Assembly: GCF_001021165.1 (NCBI RefSeq)
Contig: NZ_AZAY01000010.1
Span: 34,359 to 98,358, forward strand
DNA: 64,000 bases
From: Marinitoga sp. 1197
GTDB taxonomy: Bacteria; Thermotogota; Thermotogae; Petrotogales; Petrotogaceae
Reading direction: 5' to 3'
In this document: positions 16,283-24,071 of the stretch, one piece after another
Layout: each line of letters starts with the position of its first letter
Position numbering within the stretch: position 1 is the stretch's first letter
Position numbers and translations under genes: made by a program
Notes under the pieces: model-generated
Seen by the model: only the letters and a program-made list of their open reading frames with translations
Databases searched by the model: none
Told to the model about the DNA's origin: nothing

Positions 16283-16735
16283 TTAGTCTATATTGATTTG
16301 TTTGAATTTTTTAACCTTTTCTGCAAGTTTGGGTATCTCTATCTTTAAAACGCCATCTTTAAATTTAGCTTTAATCTTTTCAAAGTCTATATAATCTGGT
16401 AGTCTAATAGATCTTTCGAATTTTCCAAAATATCTTTCTCGTTTTATGTAATTTCTACCTTTTTCTTCTTTATTATCTTTTTTCTCGGCTGATATAGTCA
16501 ATATGTCATCATCTAATCTAATGTTTATATCTTTTTTATCATAACCTGGAACATCAGCTTCAATGACTATATCTTTTTCTGTTTCATAAATATCAAGAGA
16601 TGGCATTGCAAAAGCTTTTGGATTTTCAAACATATCTAAAGTACCAAAATCATCGAATAATCTTTCAATTTCCCTTTTCAATGTTTCAAATGGTTCAAAA
16701 AAGTTACCTCTTTCATATCTTTTGATTTCACTCAT
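16283..16735 (-). CDS. Hsp20 family small heat-shock protein
   Basis: The 150-residue protein has an N-terminal arm rich in Phe and Glu, then an alpha-crystallin domain (about 45-140) with MPSLDIYETEKDIVIEADVPG, LTISAEKK, FERSIRLP and GVLKIEIPK, followed by a short tail. Such proteins form oligomers that hold unfolding proteins in the cytoplasm. ATG follows AGGAGGGG. No CIRCE element or other clear heat-shock operator is visible in the 229-bp upstream gap, which otherwise holds nothing I can name. Confidence 0.93.
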   Translation of the reverse strand: MSEIKRYERGNFFEPFETLKREIERLFDDFGTLDMFENPKAFAMPSLDIYETEKDIVIEADVPGYDKKDINIRLDDDILTISAEKKDNKEEKGRNYIKRERYFGKFERSIRLPDYIDFEKIKAKFKDGVLKIEIPKLAEKVKKFKQINID

Positions 16736-16941
16736 ATTTTATCCCCTCCTTTTTCAAAATTTTTCTTTTTTATCGACTTCCATTTTTTATGACGAAAAAA
16801 ATTTCATCAGGTTCAAAAATTTTTTCTTTCTTAAAAAATCTTTATATATCTTATAATAAAAATATTATAAATTATTTAAATTTAATATTTACTAAATTGT
16901 ATAGCACTTTTTACTTTTAATTGATAATACTTAATCAAAAA

Positions 16942-16969
16942 AATAACTGCGATTTAAATCGCAGTTATT
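16942..16969 (-). terminator. Terminator of the crp/fnr-like operon
   Basis: A perfect palindrome (AATAACTGCGATTT and its complement) includes the last codon of the Crp-like gene and is followed on the minus strand by seven T. Confidence 0.9.
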
Positions 16970-17594
16970 CAAATAATTTTAGATTTAATAATTTAATATG
17001 ATTTTTATCTATTTCTTCAATTATACCTTCATTTATCAGTTCTTTTATTTTTTTTGAAACTACTTCTCTAACGCTTCCAATATCACTTGCTATTTTCTGC
17101 TTTGATTTAAAGTAAATAATTTCAGTTTTTTGTTGTTTATGTAATAATGAAAAATACTTTATAATTCTTTCTTTAATAGATTTTATTATGAGGATATCTA
17201 TTATGTTGGATAAATTCATTAATTTTCTTGAAATTTCATTTAAATATAAAACAAGGAAATCTTCATTCTTTTTAAATAAGTTTAAAACACCTTTGCTTGA
17301 TATTTCGAAAATCTTAGAATCCTGTTCAGCAATAATGAATGATGGATAATTTTCTCCAGAAAAGATTAATCCTTCACCAAAACTTTCGTCTTTTTTTATA
17401 TATTTCAGAACCTGTTCATTTCCTTCTGAAGTGAATTTTACCACTCTTAAGAGTCCTTCCAATACTATACTCATCTGTTGCAGTTTTTCATGTGGCGAAT
17501 GCAGGATTTCATTTTTTTTAATATTTAATATTTTACTATATTTATTTATATCTTCATCGAATGATGCAATTTTTTCTATTATAAATTTATTCAC
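16965..17594 (-). CDS. Crp/Fnr family transcription regulator
   Basis: The 209-residue protein has an N-terminal cyclic-nucleotide-binding-type beta barrel (about 20-130; LRVVKFTSEGNEQVLKYI, ESFGEGLIFSG) and a C-terminal winged helix (about 150-205) with SDIGSVREVVSKKIKELINEG as recognition region. The cAMP pocket Arg-Ser pair is not evident and there are no clustered Cys, so it is neither a clear Crp nor an Fe-S Fnr; the ligand is unknown. GTG start follows GGAGGG. It is 12 bp downstream of the HExxH protein gene and shares its operon and terminator. Confidence 0.88.
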   Translation of the reverse strand: MNKFIIEKIASFDEDINKYSKILNIKKNEILHSPHEKLQQMSIVLEGLLRVVKFTSEGNEQVLKYIKKDESFGEGLIFSGENYPSFIIAEQDSKIFEISSKGVLNLFKKNEDFLVLYLNEISRKLMNLSNIIDILIIKSIKERIIKYFSLLHKQQKTEIIYFKSKQKIASDIGSVREVVSKKIKELINEGIIEEIDKNHIKLLNLKLFE

Positions 17595-17606
17595 AGAATC
17601 CCTCCG

Positions 17607-18170
17607 TTAAACTTTAGAATCTAATATTTTCCCCCAGGTTACCCCGCCAGTATACACAAGTCTTCCTTCTGAATCATATGATGTAAAATATCTCACATAA
17701 ACTTGTGCCATTTTACCTTTAAACATGGCTTCTTTTATAATTTCTCTTGCGTGTTCTCCTTCGTGAGAACTTATGAAAAGAAAAGATGCACTTTCTGGTA
17801 TAGCAGTTGGATATTGAAAAGAAACAGCAGAATCAGGAGAATTATCTTGTAGATAAATGTTATTTTCTTTAGAGTCATATATTTTTTCTTTCTTTTTATC
17901 ATTTGTAGTTTTTTGAACTATATTAATAACATTTTTATTAATAACGCTTTTTTTGTTTATATCTTTAAAAGATATGGTTTTTTCTGCATTTTTTATTTCT
18001 TTTTCCGCTGCATCCAGATTGCCAGATTTTATTAAATTATTTATATTACCGAGTTTTAAAAGTAAGTTGTTATTCTTGCTTTTAATAGCTTCTAATAATA
18101 ATTTTCTTAATTTTGATTCTAAGTATATACTTTTACTATCAAGTTGAGGTAATGAATTGCCAATTCTCAT
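17607..18170 (-). CDS. SprA-like protein with HExxH motif, putative metalloprotease
   Basis: The 187-residue protein begins at the ATG at 18170 after GAGGGTG (an in-frame extension to 18239 lacks a site). A Lys/Asn-rich helical N-terminal half without signal peptide is followed by a conserved-looking C-terminal half: FLFISSHEGEHAREIIKEA, then AQVYVRYFTSYD and GRLVYTGGVTWGKI. The HEGEH fits the zincin pattern HExxH, and the layout resembles SprA-related putative metalloproteases. Activity is unproven. It forms an operon with the Crp/Fnr-like regulator. Confidence 0.65.
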   Translation of the reverse strand: MRIGNSLPQLDSKSIYLESKLRKLLLEAIKSKNNNLLLKLGNINNLIKSGNLDAAEKEIKNAEKTISFKDINKKSVINKNVINIVQKTTNDKKKEKIYDSKENNIYLQDNSPDSAVSFQYPTAIPESASFLFISSHEGEHAREIIKEAMFKGKMAQVYVRYFTSYDSEGRLVYTGGVTWGKILDSKV

Positions 18171-18249
18171 AATAACACCCTCTATTATTATTTTACTACT
18201 ATATATTTCTTTTTCAAAATGAAATATCCTTTTTAACAATGTTATTTTT

Positions 18250-18278
18250 TTGACAGAGGGATATAAATATGATAAAAT
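18250..18278 (+). promoter_or_regulatory. Promoter of the EamA transporter gene
   Basis: TTGACA (18250-18255), 17-bp spacer, TAAAAT (18273-18278), 26 bp before the start region. Confidence 0.8.
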
Positions 18279-18304
18279 AATTAGTAATACGAAATATTGG
18301 GGGG

Positions 18305-19141
18305 ATGTATGTGTTTAAGGCATATTTTTTATTGATCCTGGTAACATTTATATGGGGAAGCACATTTCCTTTAGTGAAGATGACAGTTGGAAGTGATGAT
18401 GTATATATATATCTAACTTTGAGATTTGCTATAGCTTCTTTTTTATCTTTTTTAATATGGAAAAAACAAAATTTTAAATATGGAATGATTATAGGACTAT
18501 TTATTGCATTAGGTTTTATAACCCAGACAATAGGATTAACTTTGACAACAGCATCTAAAAGTGGATTTATAACGTCATTATATATAATAATGGTTCCTTT
18601 TTTTTCATATATAGTAGAAAAAGAAAAAGCGCATATAAATCATATAATAGCTTTGCCTATTGCAATTGTAGGATCTTATTTGTTATCTGGAGGAATAAAA
18701 GGATTTAATCTCGGAGATTTTTTAACAGTAATTTGTGCAGTAGCTTTTGCCTTATCCATGGTATATATAACAAAGTTTTCTAAAATTGAAGAAGAAACAG
18801 CATTATTGGGATATCAATTTTTGACCGTAGCATTATTAAATGGAATGCTATCATTTACTAAGCCGATAAATATTACTTTACCTATGATTGGAGTTGCTTT
18901 GTTTACTGCTGTTTTAGCTACAATTTTTGCAACATTAATTCAATTAAAATATCAAAAGGTTGTTTCAACCAATACTACAGCATTTATCTTTGTGGGAGAG
19001 CCTATATTTGCTATGTTATCAGCATATATATTTTTAAGTGAAAGAATGACAACTCAACAAATAATAGGAGCGATTATATTGTTGTCTGCGTTGATAATAG
19101 CATCTGTTAGATTTGGTATTAATGAAATAAGGGAAATGTAG
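18305..19141 (+). CDS. EamA/DMT family transporter
   Basis: The 278-residue protein has ten membrane helices arranged as two EamA repeats. The first begins FLLILVTFIWGSTFPLVK, a family hallmark, and the second has FALSMVYITKF and ends in a helix with AIILLSALIIAS. The drug/metabolite superfamily exports amino acids, nucleobases or other small molecules; the substrate is unknown. GGGGGG lies directly against the ATG at 18305, so the GTG at 18311 (two codons in) may be the true start. Monocistronic with its own promoter, and convergent with the Nudix gene 3 bp away. Confidence 0.9.
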   Translation: MYVFKAYFLLILVTFIWGSTFPLVKMTVGSDDVYIYLTLRFAIASFLSFLIWKKQNFKYGMIIGLFIALGFITQTIGLTLTTASKSGFITSLYIIMVPFFSYIVEKEKAHINHIIALPIAIVGSYLLSGGIKGFNLGDFLTVICAVAFALSMVYITKFSKIEEETALLGYQFLTVALLNGMLSFTKPINITLPMIGVALFTAVLATIFATLIQLKYQKVVSTNTTAFIFVGEPIFAMLSAYIFLSERMTTQQIIGAIILLSALIIASVRFGINEIREM

Positions 19142-19144
19142 AAG

Positions 19145-19690
19145 TTAAATTTGTTCGATGTTTAGTATTTTAGCCTTTTTATTATTATCGTAATTTATTT
19201 CGATAAAGAATATCCCGTGCTTTTCGTATAAGTATGGGATAATTTTTTTATCGATTTCAGTAAGGTTTTCTTTTAGTAGATTATCTTTATTTACCCATTT
19301 TAAAATCCCTTCATTACACTTTTTCAATTCTTTTTTTTCGGGATTTTCTAATTTAATATTTGCTAAAAAAATAAATAAAATCCAGTTATAATATTCTGGT
19401 CCTTCTTCTGATGTAAAAATCTTTAATTTCAAATTATTTAGTTTAAATCCTGTTTCTTCAAAAAATTCTCTTTTTATTGCATCTATTATTGGTTCATTAT
19501 CTTTAACCTTTCCACCAGGTGGAACAAGTTTTCCTGAAAAAGGTTCTTTGAATCTTTCGAGCATTAGAATTTCATTAAATTGATTTTTTGCATAACACAT
19601 TACAGCTATTTTTTGTTTTTCGTTTTTTAAAAGTCTTTTAGTATCAAAATTTAAATTGAGAAAATTGAAAAACTCTTTAATATTATTCAT
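19145..19690 (-). CDS. Nudix hydrolase (MutT-like)
   Basis: The 181-residue protein carries a complete Nudix box: GGKVKDNEPIIDAI followed by KREFFEETGF, matching GX5EX7REUXEEXGU with the catalytic Glu residues. The LVPPGGKV lead-in and position of the box (about 60-85) are typical of NUDIX enzymes that clean oxidised nucleotides or hydrolyse nucleoside diphosphate derivatives. The C-terminal 60 residues are charged and not recognised. Start follows AAAGGAG. Substrate cannot be told. Confidence 0.9.
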   Translation of the reverse strand: MNNIKEFFNFLNLNFDTKRLLKNEKQKIAVMCYAKNQFNEILMLERFKEPFSGKLVPPGGKVKDNEPIIDAIKREFFEETGFKLNNLKLKIFTSEEGPEYYNWILFIFLANIKLENPEKKELKKCNEGILKWVNKDNLLKENLTEIDKKIIPYLYEKHGIFFIEINYDNNKKAKILNIEQI

Positions 19691-19835
19691 AAATCGGCTC
19701 CTTTCTGAAGAAATGTTTTTAAAAGAAGTGTTTTTAAAATTATATCATATTTCTATTAGTTTTTTGAACGCCTTAATATATCTTTTAAATTTTTAGTTGT
19801 TTCAATTGAGTAATAACTTCTTAATCATTAAGTAA

Positions 19836-19864
19836 TTGACAGTATGGTATTTATCTGGTATAAT
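19836..19864 (+). promoter_or_regulatory. Promoter of tRNA-Thr / tRNA-Tyr
   Basis: TTGACA (19836-19841), 17 bp, TATAAT (19859-19864): full consensus. The tRNA starts 17 bp downstream. Confidence 0.9.
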
Positions 19865-19880
19865 AATCCCCGGATGAGTT

Positions 19881-19956
19881 GCCGACGTAGCTCAATTGGC
19901 AGAGCGGCTGACTTGTAATCAGCAGGTTGGGGGTTCAAGTCCCTTCGTCGGCTCCA
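19881..19956 (+). tRNA. tRNA-Thr (anticodon TGT)
   Basis: A 76-nt cloverleaf: acceptor GCCGACG/CGTCGGC, anticodon loop CTTGTAA in stem CTGA/TCAG with anticodon TGT, T loop GGTTCAAGTCC, encoded CCA end. First gene of a tRNA pair ahead of rpmG-secE-nusG, an order common in bacteria. Confidence 0.97.
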
Positions 19957-19974
19957 TAATTTTTTTCTATAGGT

Positions 19975-20061
19975 GGTGAGGTGCCCGAGTGGCCAAAGGG
20001 GGCGGACTGTAAATCCGCTGGCGGATTGCCTTCGAAGGTTCGAATCCTTCCCTCACCACCA
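19975..20061 (+). tRNA. tRNA-Tyr (anticodon GTA)
   Basis: An 87-nt class II tRNA: acceptor GGTGAGG/CCTCACC, anticodon stem GCGGA/TCCGC with loop CTGTAAA (anticodon GTA), long variable arm, T loop GGTTCGAATCC, encoded CCA. Eighteen bp after tRNA-Thr. Confidence 0.97.
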
Positions 20062-20097
20062 TTTCATTAATTACAATGTTATGTGAGGTGAAATAAA

Positions 20098-20262
20098 ATG
20101 GCAGCAAAAAGTCCTGTTTTAACCGTATCATTAAAATGCACCGAATGTAATAGAAGAAATTATTACAAACAAAGAAAAAGAACCTCTAAGAAAAAATTAG
20201 AATTTAGAAAATATTGTCCTCATTGTAATAAGCATACTTTACATGTTGAATCAAAAATATAA
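20098..20262 (+). CDS. rpmG: 50S ribosomal protein L33
   Basis: The 54-residue product starts at the ATG after GTGAGGTG. It is a zinc-ribbon L33 with two CxxC pairs (KCTECNRRNYY and YCPHCNKHT) and an Arg/Lys-rich loop between. The C+ form depends on zinc and has no zinc-free paralogue in this window. It sits between tRNA-Tyr and secE, the usual place. Confidence 0.96.
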   Translation: MAAKSPVLTVSLKCTECNRRNYYKQRKRTSKKKLEFRKYCPHCNKHTLHVESKI

Positions 20263-20290
20263 ATTGTAAGACTTCTTCTAAAAAGAAATC

Positions 20291-20311
20291 AACCCCCTGA
20301 TATAGGGGGTT
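20291..20311 (+). other. Hairpin between rpmG and secE
   Basis: AACCCCC and GGGGGTT pair perfectly around TGATATA. No T run follows, so it is more likely a processing or pausing site than a full terminator. Confidence 0.5.
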
Positions 20312-20336
20312 ATGATTAAATTCTGGGGGTGTTTTA

Positions 20337-20564
20337 ATGTCGAAATTTTGGTTATTTTTAAGTTCAGTTATGCAAGAAGCTAGAAAGGTTAAATGGCCAA
20401 ATAGGAAAGAAGCTGTAAATTCAACGTTAATAGTACTGGTAATATTGATTTTTGTATCATTATATTTATTTATAGCTGATTATGGATTATTAAATCTATT
20501 TTCCAAAGTTGTTTATCCTTTGATAGGTATTAAAAGTGGATTGGGAACTGGCGCTACTCAATGA
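20337..20564 (+). CDS. secE: Preprotein translocase subunit SecE
   Basis: The 75-residue protein has the SecE amphipathic segment EARKVKWPNRKEAVNST, one membrane helix (about 28-50) and a short C-terminal tail. SecE clamps SecY in the SecYEG channel. It is the minimal single-helix type. Start ATG lies after GGGGGTG; nusG follows at 22 bp. Confidence 0.96.
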   Translation: MSKFWLFLSSVMQEARKVKWPNRKEAVNSTLIVLVILIFVSLYLFIADYGLLNLFSKVVYPLIGIKSGLGTGATQ

Positions 20565-20585
20565 AAATAAAGCAGGTGAATAAAC

Positions 20586-21644
20586 ATGCGTAAGAAATGG
20601 TATATTTTACAAACTTTCTCTGGCATGGAGTATAAAGTTAAAGAATTAATTGAAGAAAAGGCGAGATTATATGAGAAAGAAAAGATGTTTGGAAAGATAT
20701 TAATACCAGAGGAAAGTGAAATCGATTTAACTAATAAAAGAATTGAAAGAATGGTCGTATCAGAAGAAGCGATTGTTTTTGTAAAAAATGGAGAAAATGT
20801 AAAAAAAGGTGATTTATTGGCAGAAGAACCGCCGATAATTGTGAAAAATTCAGGAACAATTATTGAAGTGAAAAATTTCAGGAAAATAATAGTGGAAACA
20901 AAGGATAAAAAATTCACAAAAACATTTTTAATTCCTGAAAGTGCAAAGATAATAGGAGGTTTAAAAGTAAATTCCAGAATACATGCTGGAATACCTCTTG
21001 CACGAGAAGAAGGATATGAGGCTGATTTAGACGGGATTGTAATTTCTATTGATAAGTTAAAAAGGGTTACTATACAAACCGATTCTAATGCAAAAGATGT
21101 ATATTTTGTGTTTAAGGATAATTTTGATTCTAATGCATTTAGAAAAGGGACATATGTGGAAAAAGGTCAAATTCTGGGAAATAAGAGACAATATAAAACA
21201 AAATCTTCAGGAAAAGTGGAAATAAGGGATTTTGCGAGTAGGAAGGAAATTATAATCTTAAAAACCAGAGTGTCAAGATTATTTCCAGGATATATGTTTA
21301 TTGAAATGATATTAAATAAGGAAACACAGGAAATGGTAAAAAATATCCCTTATGTTATTAATTTTATTAATATAGGTGGAACGCCTGTTCGGTTAAAAAC
21401 AAAAGAAGTCAAAGCGCTGTTGAGGCTTACAGGTGAAGAAAATTATGAAGTTAAAGAAAGTAAGTTAAGAGTGGATTATCAGGTTGGAGAACATGTGCGT
21501 ATTGTAAGTGGGCCGTTTGAATTTTTTACTGGGAAAATTACTCATATAGATTTGCATAAGCAAAGTGTAAAAGTTACAATAAATATGTTTGGTAGAGAAA
21601 CAGAAGTAGAATTAGGTTTAACAGAAATAGAAAAGATAGATTAA
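20586..21644 (+). CDS. nusG: Transcription termination/antitermination factor NusG with inserted domain
   Basis: At 352 residues it is about twice the usual 180. The NGN domain is split: KKWYILQTFSGMEYKVKELIEE at the N-terminus and SRLFPGYMFIEM, VPYVINF-like and GTPVRLK segments resume after about residue 230. The insert (about 45-225) contains two lipoyl/hammerhead-like beta-rich stretches. The KOW domain is intact at the end (GEHVRIVSGPFEFFTGKI). A comparable insertion is known in Thermotoga maritima NusG. It binds RNA polymerase and ribosome or Rho. In operon with secE and rplK. Confidence 0.96.
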   Translation: MRKKWYILQTFSGMEYKVKELIEEKARLYEKEKMFGKILIPEESEIDLTNKRIERMVVSEEAIVFVKNGENVKKGDLLAEEPPIIVKNSGTIIEVKNFRKIIVETKDKKFTKTFLIPESAKIIGGLKVNSRIHAGIPLAREEGYEADLDGIVISIDKLKRVTIQTDSNAKDVYFVFKDNFDSNAFRKGTYVEKGQILGNKRQYKTKSSGKVEIRDFASRKEIIILKTRVSRLFPGYMFIEMILNKETQEMVKNIPYVINFINIGGTPVRLKTKEVKALLRLTGEENYEVKESKLRVDYQVGEHVRIVSGPFEFFTGKITHIDLHKQSVKVTINMFGRETEVELGLTEIEKID

Positions 21645-21648
21645 CAAA

Positions 21649-21677
21649 GGTGGGAGGGAAACCCCGCTAATACCACA
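21649..21677 (+). promoter_or_regulatory. rplK leader hairpin, putative L1-binding element
   Basis: GTGGGAGG, GAAA, CC and ACCAC form a short bulged hairpin directly before the rplK ribosome binding site. Similar GTGGGAG...ACCAC elements precede rplK in many bacteria, where L1 is known to repress its own operon. Assigned by shape and place only. Confidence 0.55.
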
Positions 21678-21691
21678 AAGGAGGGAATTGT

Positions 21692-22120
21692 ATGGCAAAA
21701 AAAGTAGCAAGAATGGTGAAGTTGCAGTTGCCAGCAGGTAAAGCAACACCTGCGCCACCAGTTGGTCCTGCGTTAGGTCAGCATGGTGTAAATTTAATGG
21801 AATTTTGTAAAAAGTTTAATGCAGCAACAGCTGATAAGGCAGGAATGATTATTCCTGTTGAAATTACTGTGTATGAAGACAGATCATTTACATTTGCATT
21901 AAAAACCCCCCCAGCTTCCTTTTTAATTTTACAGGCAGCTGGATTGAAAAAAGGTGCTTCGAATCCTGGTAGAGAGATTGTCGGAAAAATAACATTATCT
22001 CAGGTAAAAGAAATTGCAGAAATCAAAATGCCCGATTTAAATGCAAAAACAATTGAAGCAGCTATGGAAATAATAAAAGGTACTGCAAGAAATATGGGCA
22101 TAGAAGTAGTCGAAGGTTAA
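21692..22120 (+). CDS. rplK: 50S ribosomal protein L11
   Basis: A full-length 142-residue L11: [25 protein letters not shown], then the C-terminal rRNA-binding domain with [14 protein letters not shown] and [10 protein letters not shown]. It forms the GTPase-associated centre with 23S rRNA. ATG follows AAAGGAGGG. Next gene rplA starts 14 bp later. Confidence 0.98.
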   Translation: MAKKVARMVKLQLPAGKATPAPPVGPALGQHGVNLMEFCKKFNAATADKAGMIIPVEITVYEDRSFTFALKTPPASFLILQAAGLKKGASNPGREIVGKITLSQVKEIAEIKMPDLNAKTIEAAMEIIKGTARNMGIEVVEG

Positions 22121-22134
22121 GGGGGTGTGTGTGA

Positions 22135-22836
22135 ATGCCAAGACATGGTAAGAGATATTTAGAAGCAAAAAAAACAATTGATAGAGAAAAATTTTATACA
22201 TTGGATGAGGCATTAGAAGTACTTCCAAAAATAGCAACAGCGAAGTTTGATGAAAGTATAGAATTACATATGGTTTTAGGTATAGATCCAAGAAAAAATG
22301 ATCAACAGGTTAGAGGAAATATATCCTTACCTCATGGAACAGGAAAAAAGGTTAGAATTTTAGTATTTGCTAAAGGTGATAAAGTAAAAGAGGCATTAGA
22401 AGCAGGAGCAGATTATGCAGGTTCCGATGAATTTATTCAGAAAATACAGGGTGGCTGGACAGATTTTGATATAGCTATAGCAACACCTGATATGATGAGA
22501 GAAATTGGAAGGTTAGGTAAAATATTAGGGCCAAGGGGATTAATGCCTTCTCCAAAATCTGGAACAGTTACAAATGATGTTGCTGATGCGGTAAAGGAAT
22601 TCAAAGCAGGTAAAATAGAAGTAAGAAATGATAAAACAGGAAATTTACATATAGCAGTAGGTAAAAAATCATTTGATGCTGTAAAATTAAGAGAAAATAT
22701 AGTAGAAGCTTTACAACAAATAGAAAAAATGAGACCATCTGGAGCAAAAGGGAAGTTTATAAGGAAAGTTTCATTAGCTCCAACAATGGGTCCTGGATTG
22801 AAATTAAACGTTTCTGATTTTTTAACTGAAAAGTAA
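22135..22836 (+). CDS. rplA: 50S ribosomal protein L1
   Basis: A 233-residue L1 with the family signatures [23 protein letters not shown] and [17 protein letters not shown]. It binds the L1 stalk of 23S rRNA and, in other bacteria, its own leader. Start ATG follows GGGGGTGTG. Confidence 0.98.
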   Translation: MPRHGKRYLEAKKTIDREKFYTLDEALEVLPKIATAKFDESIELHMVLGIDPRKNDQQVRGNISLPHGTGKKVRILVFAKGDKVKEALEAGADYAGSDEFIQKIQGGWTDFDIAIATPDMMREIGRLGKILGPRGLMPSPKSGTVTNDVADAVKEFKAGKIEVRNDKTGNLHIAVGKKSFDAVKLRENIVEALQQIEKMRPSGAKGKFIRKVSLAPTMGPGLKLNVSDFLTEK

Positions 22837-22854
22837 CGATACTTGTGTTATAAT
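22826..22854 (+). promoter_or_regulatory. Promoter ahead of the L10 leader
   Basis: CTGAAA (22826-22831; five of six match to TTGAAA), 17 bp, TATAAT (22849-22854), overlapping the end of rplA. It allows separate expression of rplJL. Confidence 0.6.
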
Positions 22855-22861
22855 ACTCACG

Positions 22862-22990
22862 TAAATATGTACTGAAGACAGCAGGTAATATATAATGTGG
22901 TGGAAACCCGCCTGCCGAGGTACGCTGAAGATAAAACAATAATGTTTTAGCCTTTCTGCGGTCCTCGGGACCGCAGATTTTTTTAGAGGA
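22862..22990 (+). promoter_or_regulatory. L10 leader with attenuator hairpin
   Basis: The structured region between rplA and rplJ has the place and features of the ribosomal L10(L12) leader, including the kink-turn-like GATG/GTGGTGGAAACCC region and AGGTACGCTGAAGAT. It ends in a perfect terminator hairpin at 22955-22977 (TCTGCGGTCC/GGACCGCAGA, loop TCG) with seven T, 18 bp before the rplJ start. Such leaders let free L10-L12 complex reduce expression of the operon; the intrinsic terminator suggests attenuation. Confidence 0.85.
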
Positions 22991-23001
22991 GGTGTGAGTC
23001 G

Positions 23002-23550
23002 GTGTTAACAAGAGCGCAAAAGGCTGAGTTGTTAAAAGAATTAGAAACTGTATTCAAAGAATCTTCAATTATTACCTTTGTTGATTTTAAAGGTATGACA
23101 GTTGCTCAATCAAATGCATTTAGAGGTGAATTATACAAAAAGTTCGAAGATAAAGTTGTATTTAAAATCACAAGAAATGCTTTGATAAAAACTGCAATAA
23201 AAAACGCAGGGTTAAACTTAGAAGATTTTGAGAAATATTTAGAAGGAAACACAGCTTTACTTTACACTAAAGAAGCTGATCCAATTGAAACATTAAAAGT
23301 TTTAGTGGAATTTAAAAAGAAAAATAAGTTAGATGTTCCAGTTATTAAAGCTGGAATTTTAGAAGGTAAAATCTTTTCTTCAGAAGAAGCAGAAGAATTG
23401 GCAAAATTACCATCAAAAGAACAATTATTGGCTATGTTGGTGGGTGGCTTAAATGCTCCTATATCCGGCTTGGTTGGTGCATTAGGTGGAATATTAAGGA
23501 AATTCTTATATGCGTTGAACGCAATAAAAGAAGAGAAGGAAAAACAATAA
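23002..23550 (+). CDS. rplJ: 50S ribosomal protein L10
   Basis: The 182-residue L10 starts at a GTG after GAGGAGGTG. The N-terminal rRNA-binding domain (ITFVDFKGMTVAQSNAFRGELY, KITRNALIKTAI) is typical, and the C-terminal helix that carries L7/L12 dimers is present (LVGALGGILRKFLYALNAI). It is the base of the ribosomal stalk. Confidence 0.98.
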   Translation: MLTRAQKAELLKELETVFKESSIITFVDFKGMTVAQSNAFRGELYKKFEDKVVFKITRNALIKTAIKNAGLNLEDFEKYLEGNTALLYTKEADPIETLKVLVEFKKKNKLDVPVIKAGILEGKIFSSEEAEELAKLPSKEQLLAMLVGGLNAPISGLVGALGGILRKFLYALNAIKEEKEKQ

Positions 23551-23580
23551 TACTTAAATAATTTCAGGAGGTGTATTTAA

Positions 23581-23961
23581 ATGACAAGAGAAGAATTAAT
23601 TCAAGCAATTAAAGAAATGACAGTAGCAGAATTAGCAGAATTAGTAAAAGCTTTAGAAGATGAATTTGGTGTATCAGCAGCAGCACCAGTTGCAGTTGCA
23701 GCAGCACCAGTTGCAGGAGCAGCTCCAGCAGCAGAAGAAAAAGATTCATTTGATGTTGTATTAAAGAGCTTTGGCGCAAAGAAAATAAATGTAATTAAAG
23801 TTGTTAGAGAAATAACAGGATTAGGATTAAAAGAAGCTAAAGACTTAGTGGAAAAAGCAGGTACTCCAGATGCTGTTATAAAAGAAGGAGCAGCAAAAGA
23901 CGAAGCAGAAGAATTAAAGAAAAAATTAGAAGCAGCTGGCGCAGAAGTAGAATTGAAGTAA
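23581..23961 (+). CDS. rplL: 50S ribosomal protein L7/L12
   Basis: The 126-residue product has the N-terminal dimerisation domain, an Ala/Pro-rich hinge (about 38-53) and the C-terminal factor-binding domain ([22 protein letters not shown] type). It recruits translation GTPases. SD is CAGGAGGTG. The codons of the hinge are strongly biased to GCA. Confidence 0.98.
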   Translation: MTREELIQAIKEMTVAELAELVKALEDEFGVSAAAPVAVAAAPVAGAAPAAEEKDSFDVVLKSFGAKKINVIKVVREITGLGLKEAKDLVEKAGTPDAVIKEGAAKDEAEELKKKLEAAGAEVELK

Positions 23962-24001
23962 TTTCTTAAAGAAATATAAACTTTTATATGATATAATTTA
24001 C

Positions 24002-24027
24002 CCGCATCAGACTATAGTCTGATGCGG
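24002..24027 (+). terminator. Hairpin between rplL and rpoB (weak terminator/processing site)
   Basis: CCGCATCAGAC and GTCTGATGCGG pair perfectly around TATA. The following TATTGTTTTG is a poor T tract, which suits partial termination setting the ratio of L7/L12 to polymerase. Confidence 0.65.
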
Positions 24028-24071
24028 TATTGTTTTGCTAATAAAAAATTAGGAAGACGAGGTGATTCTTT

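Noticed and set aside
16736..16964. CIRCE or other heat-shock operator before hsp20
   Set aside because: I found no TTAGCACTC-N9-GAGTGCTAA-like palindrome or other convincing operator in the gap.
20291..20311. Terminator between rpmG and secE
   Set aside because: Good stem but no T run, and secE has no separate promoter that I can see; treated as a processing or pause hairpin.
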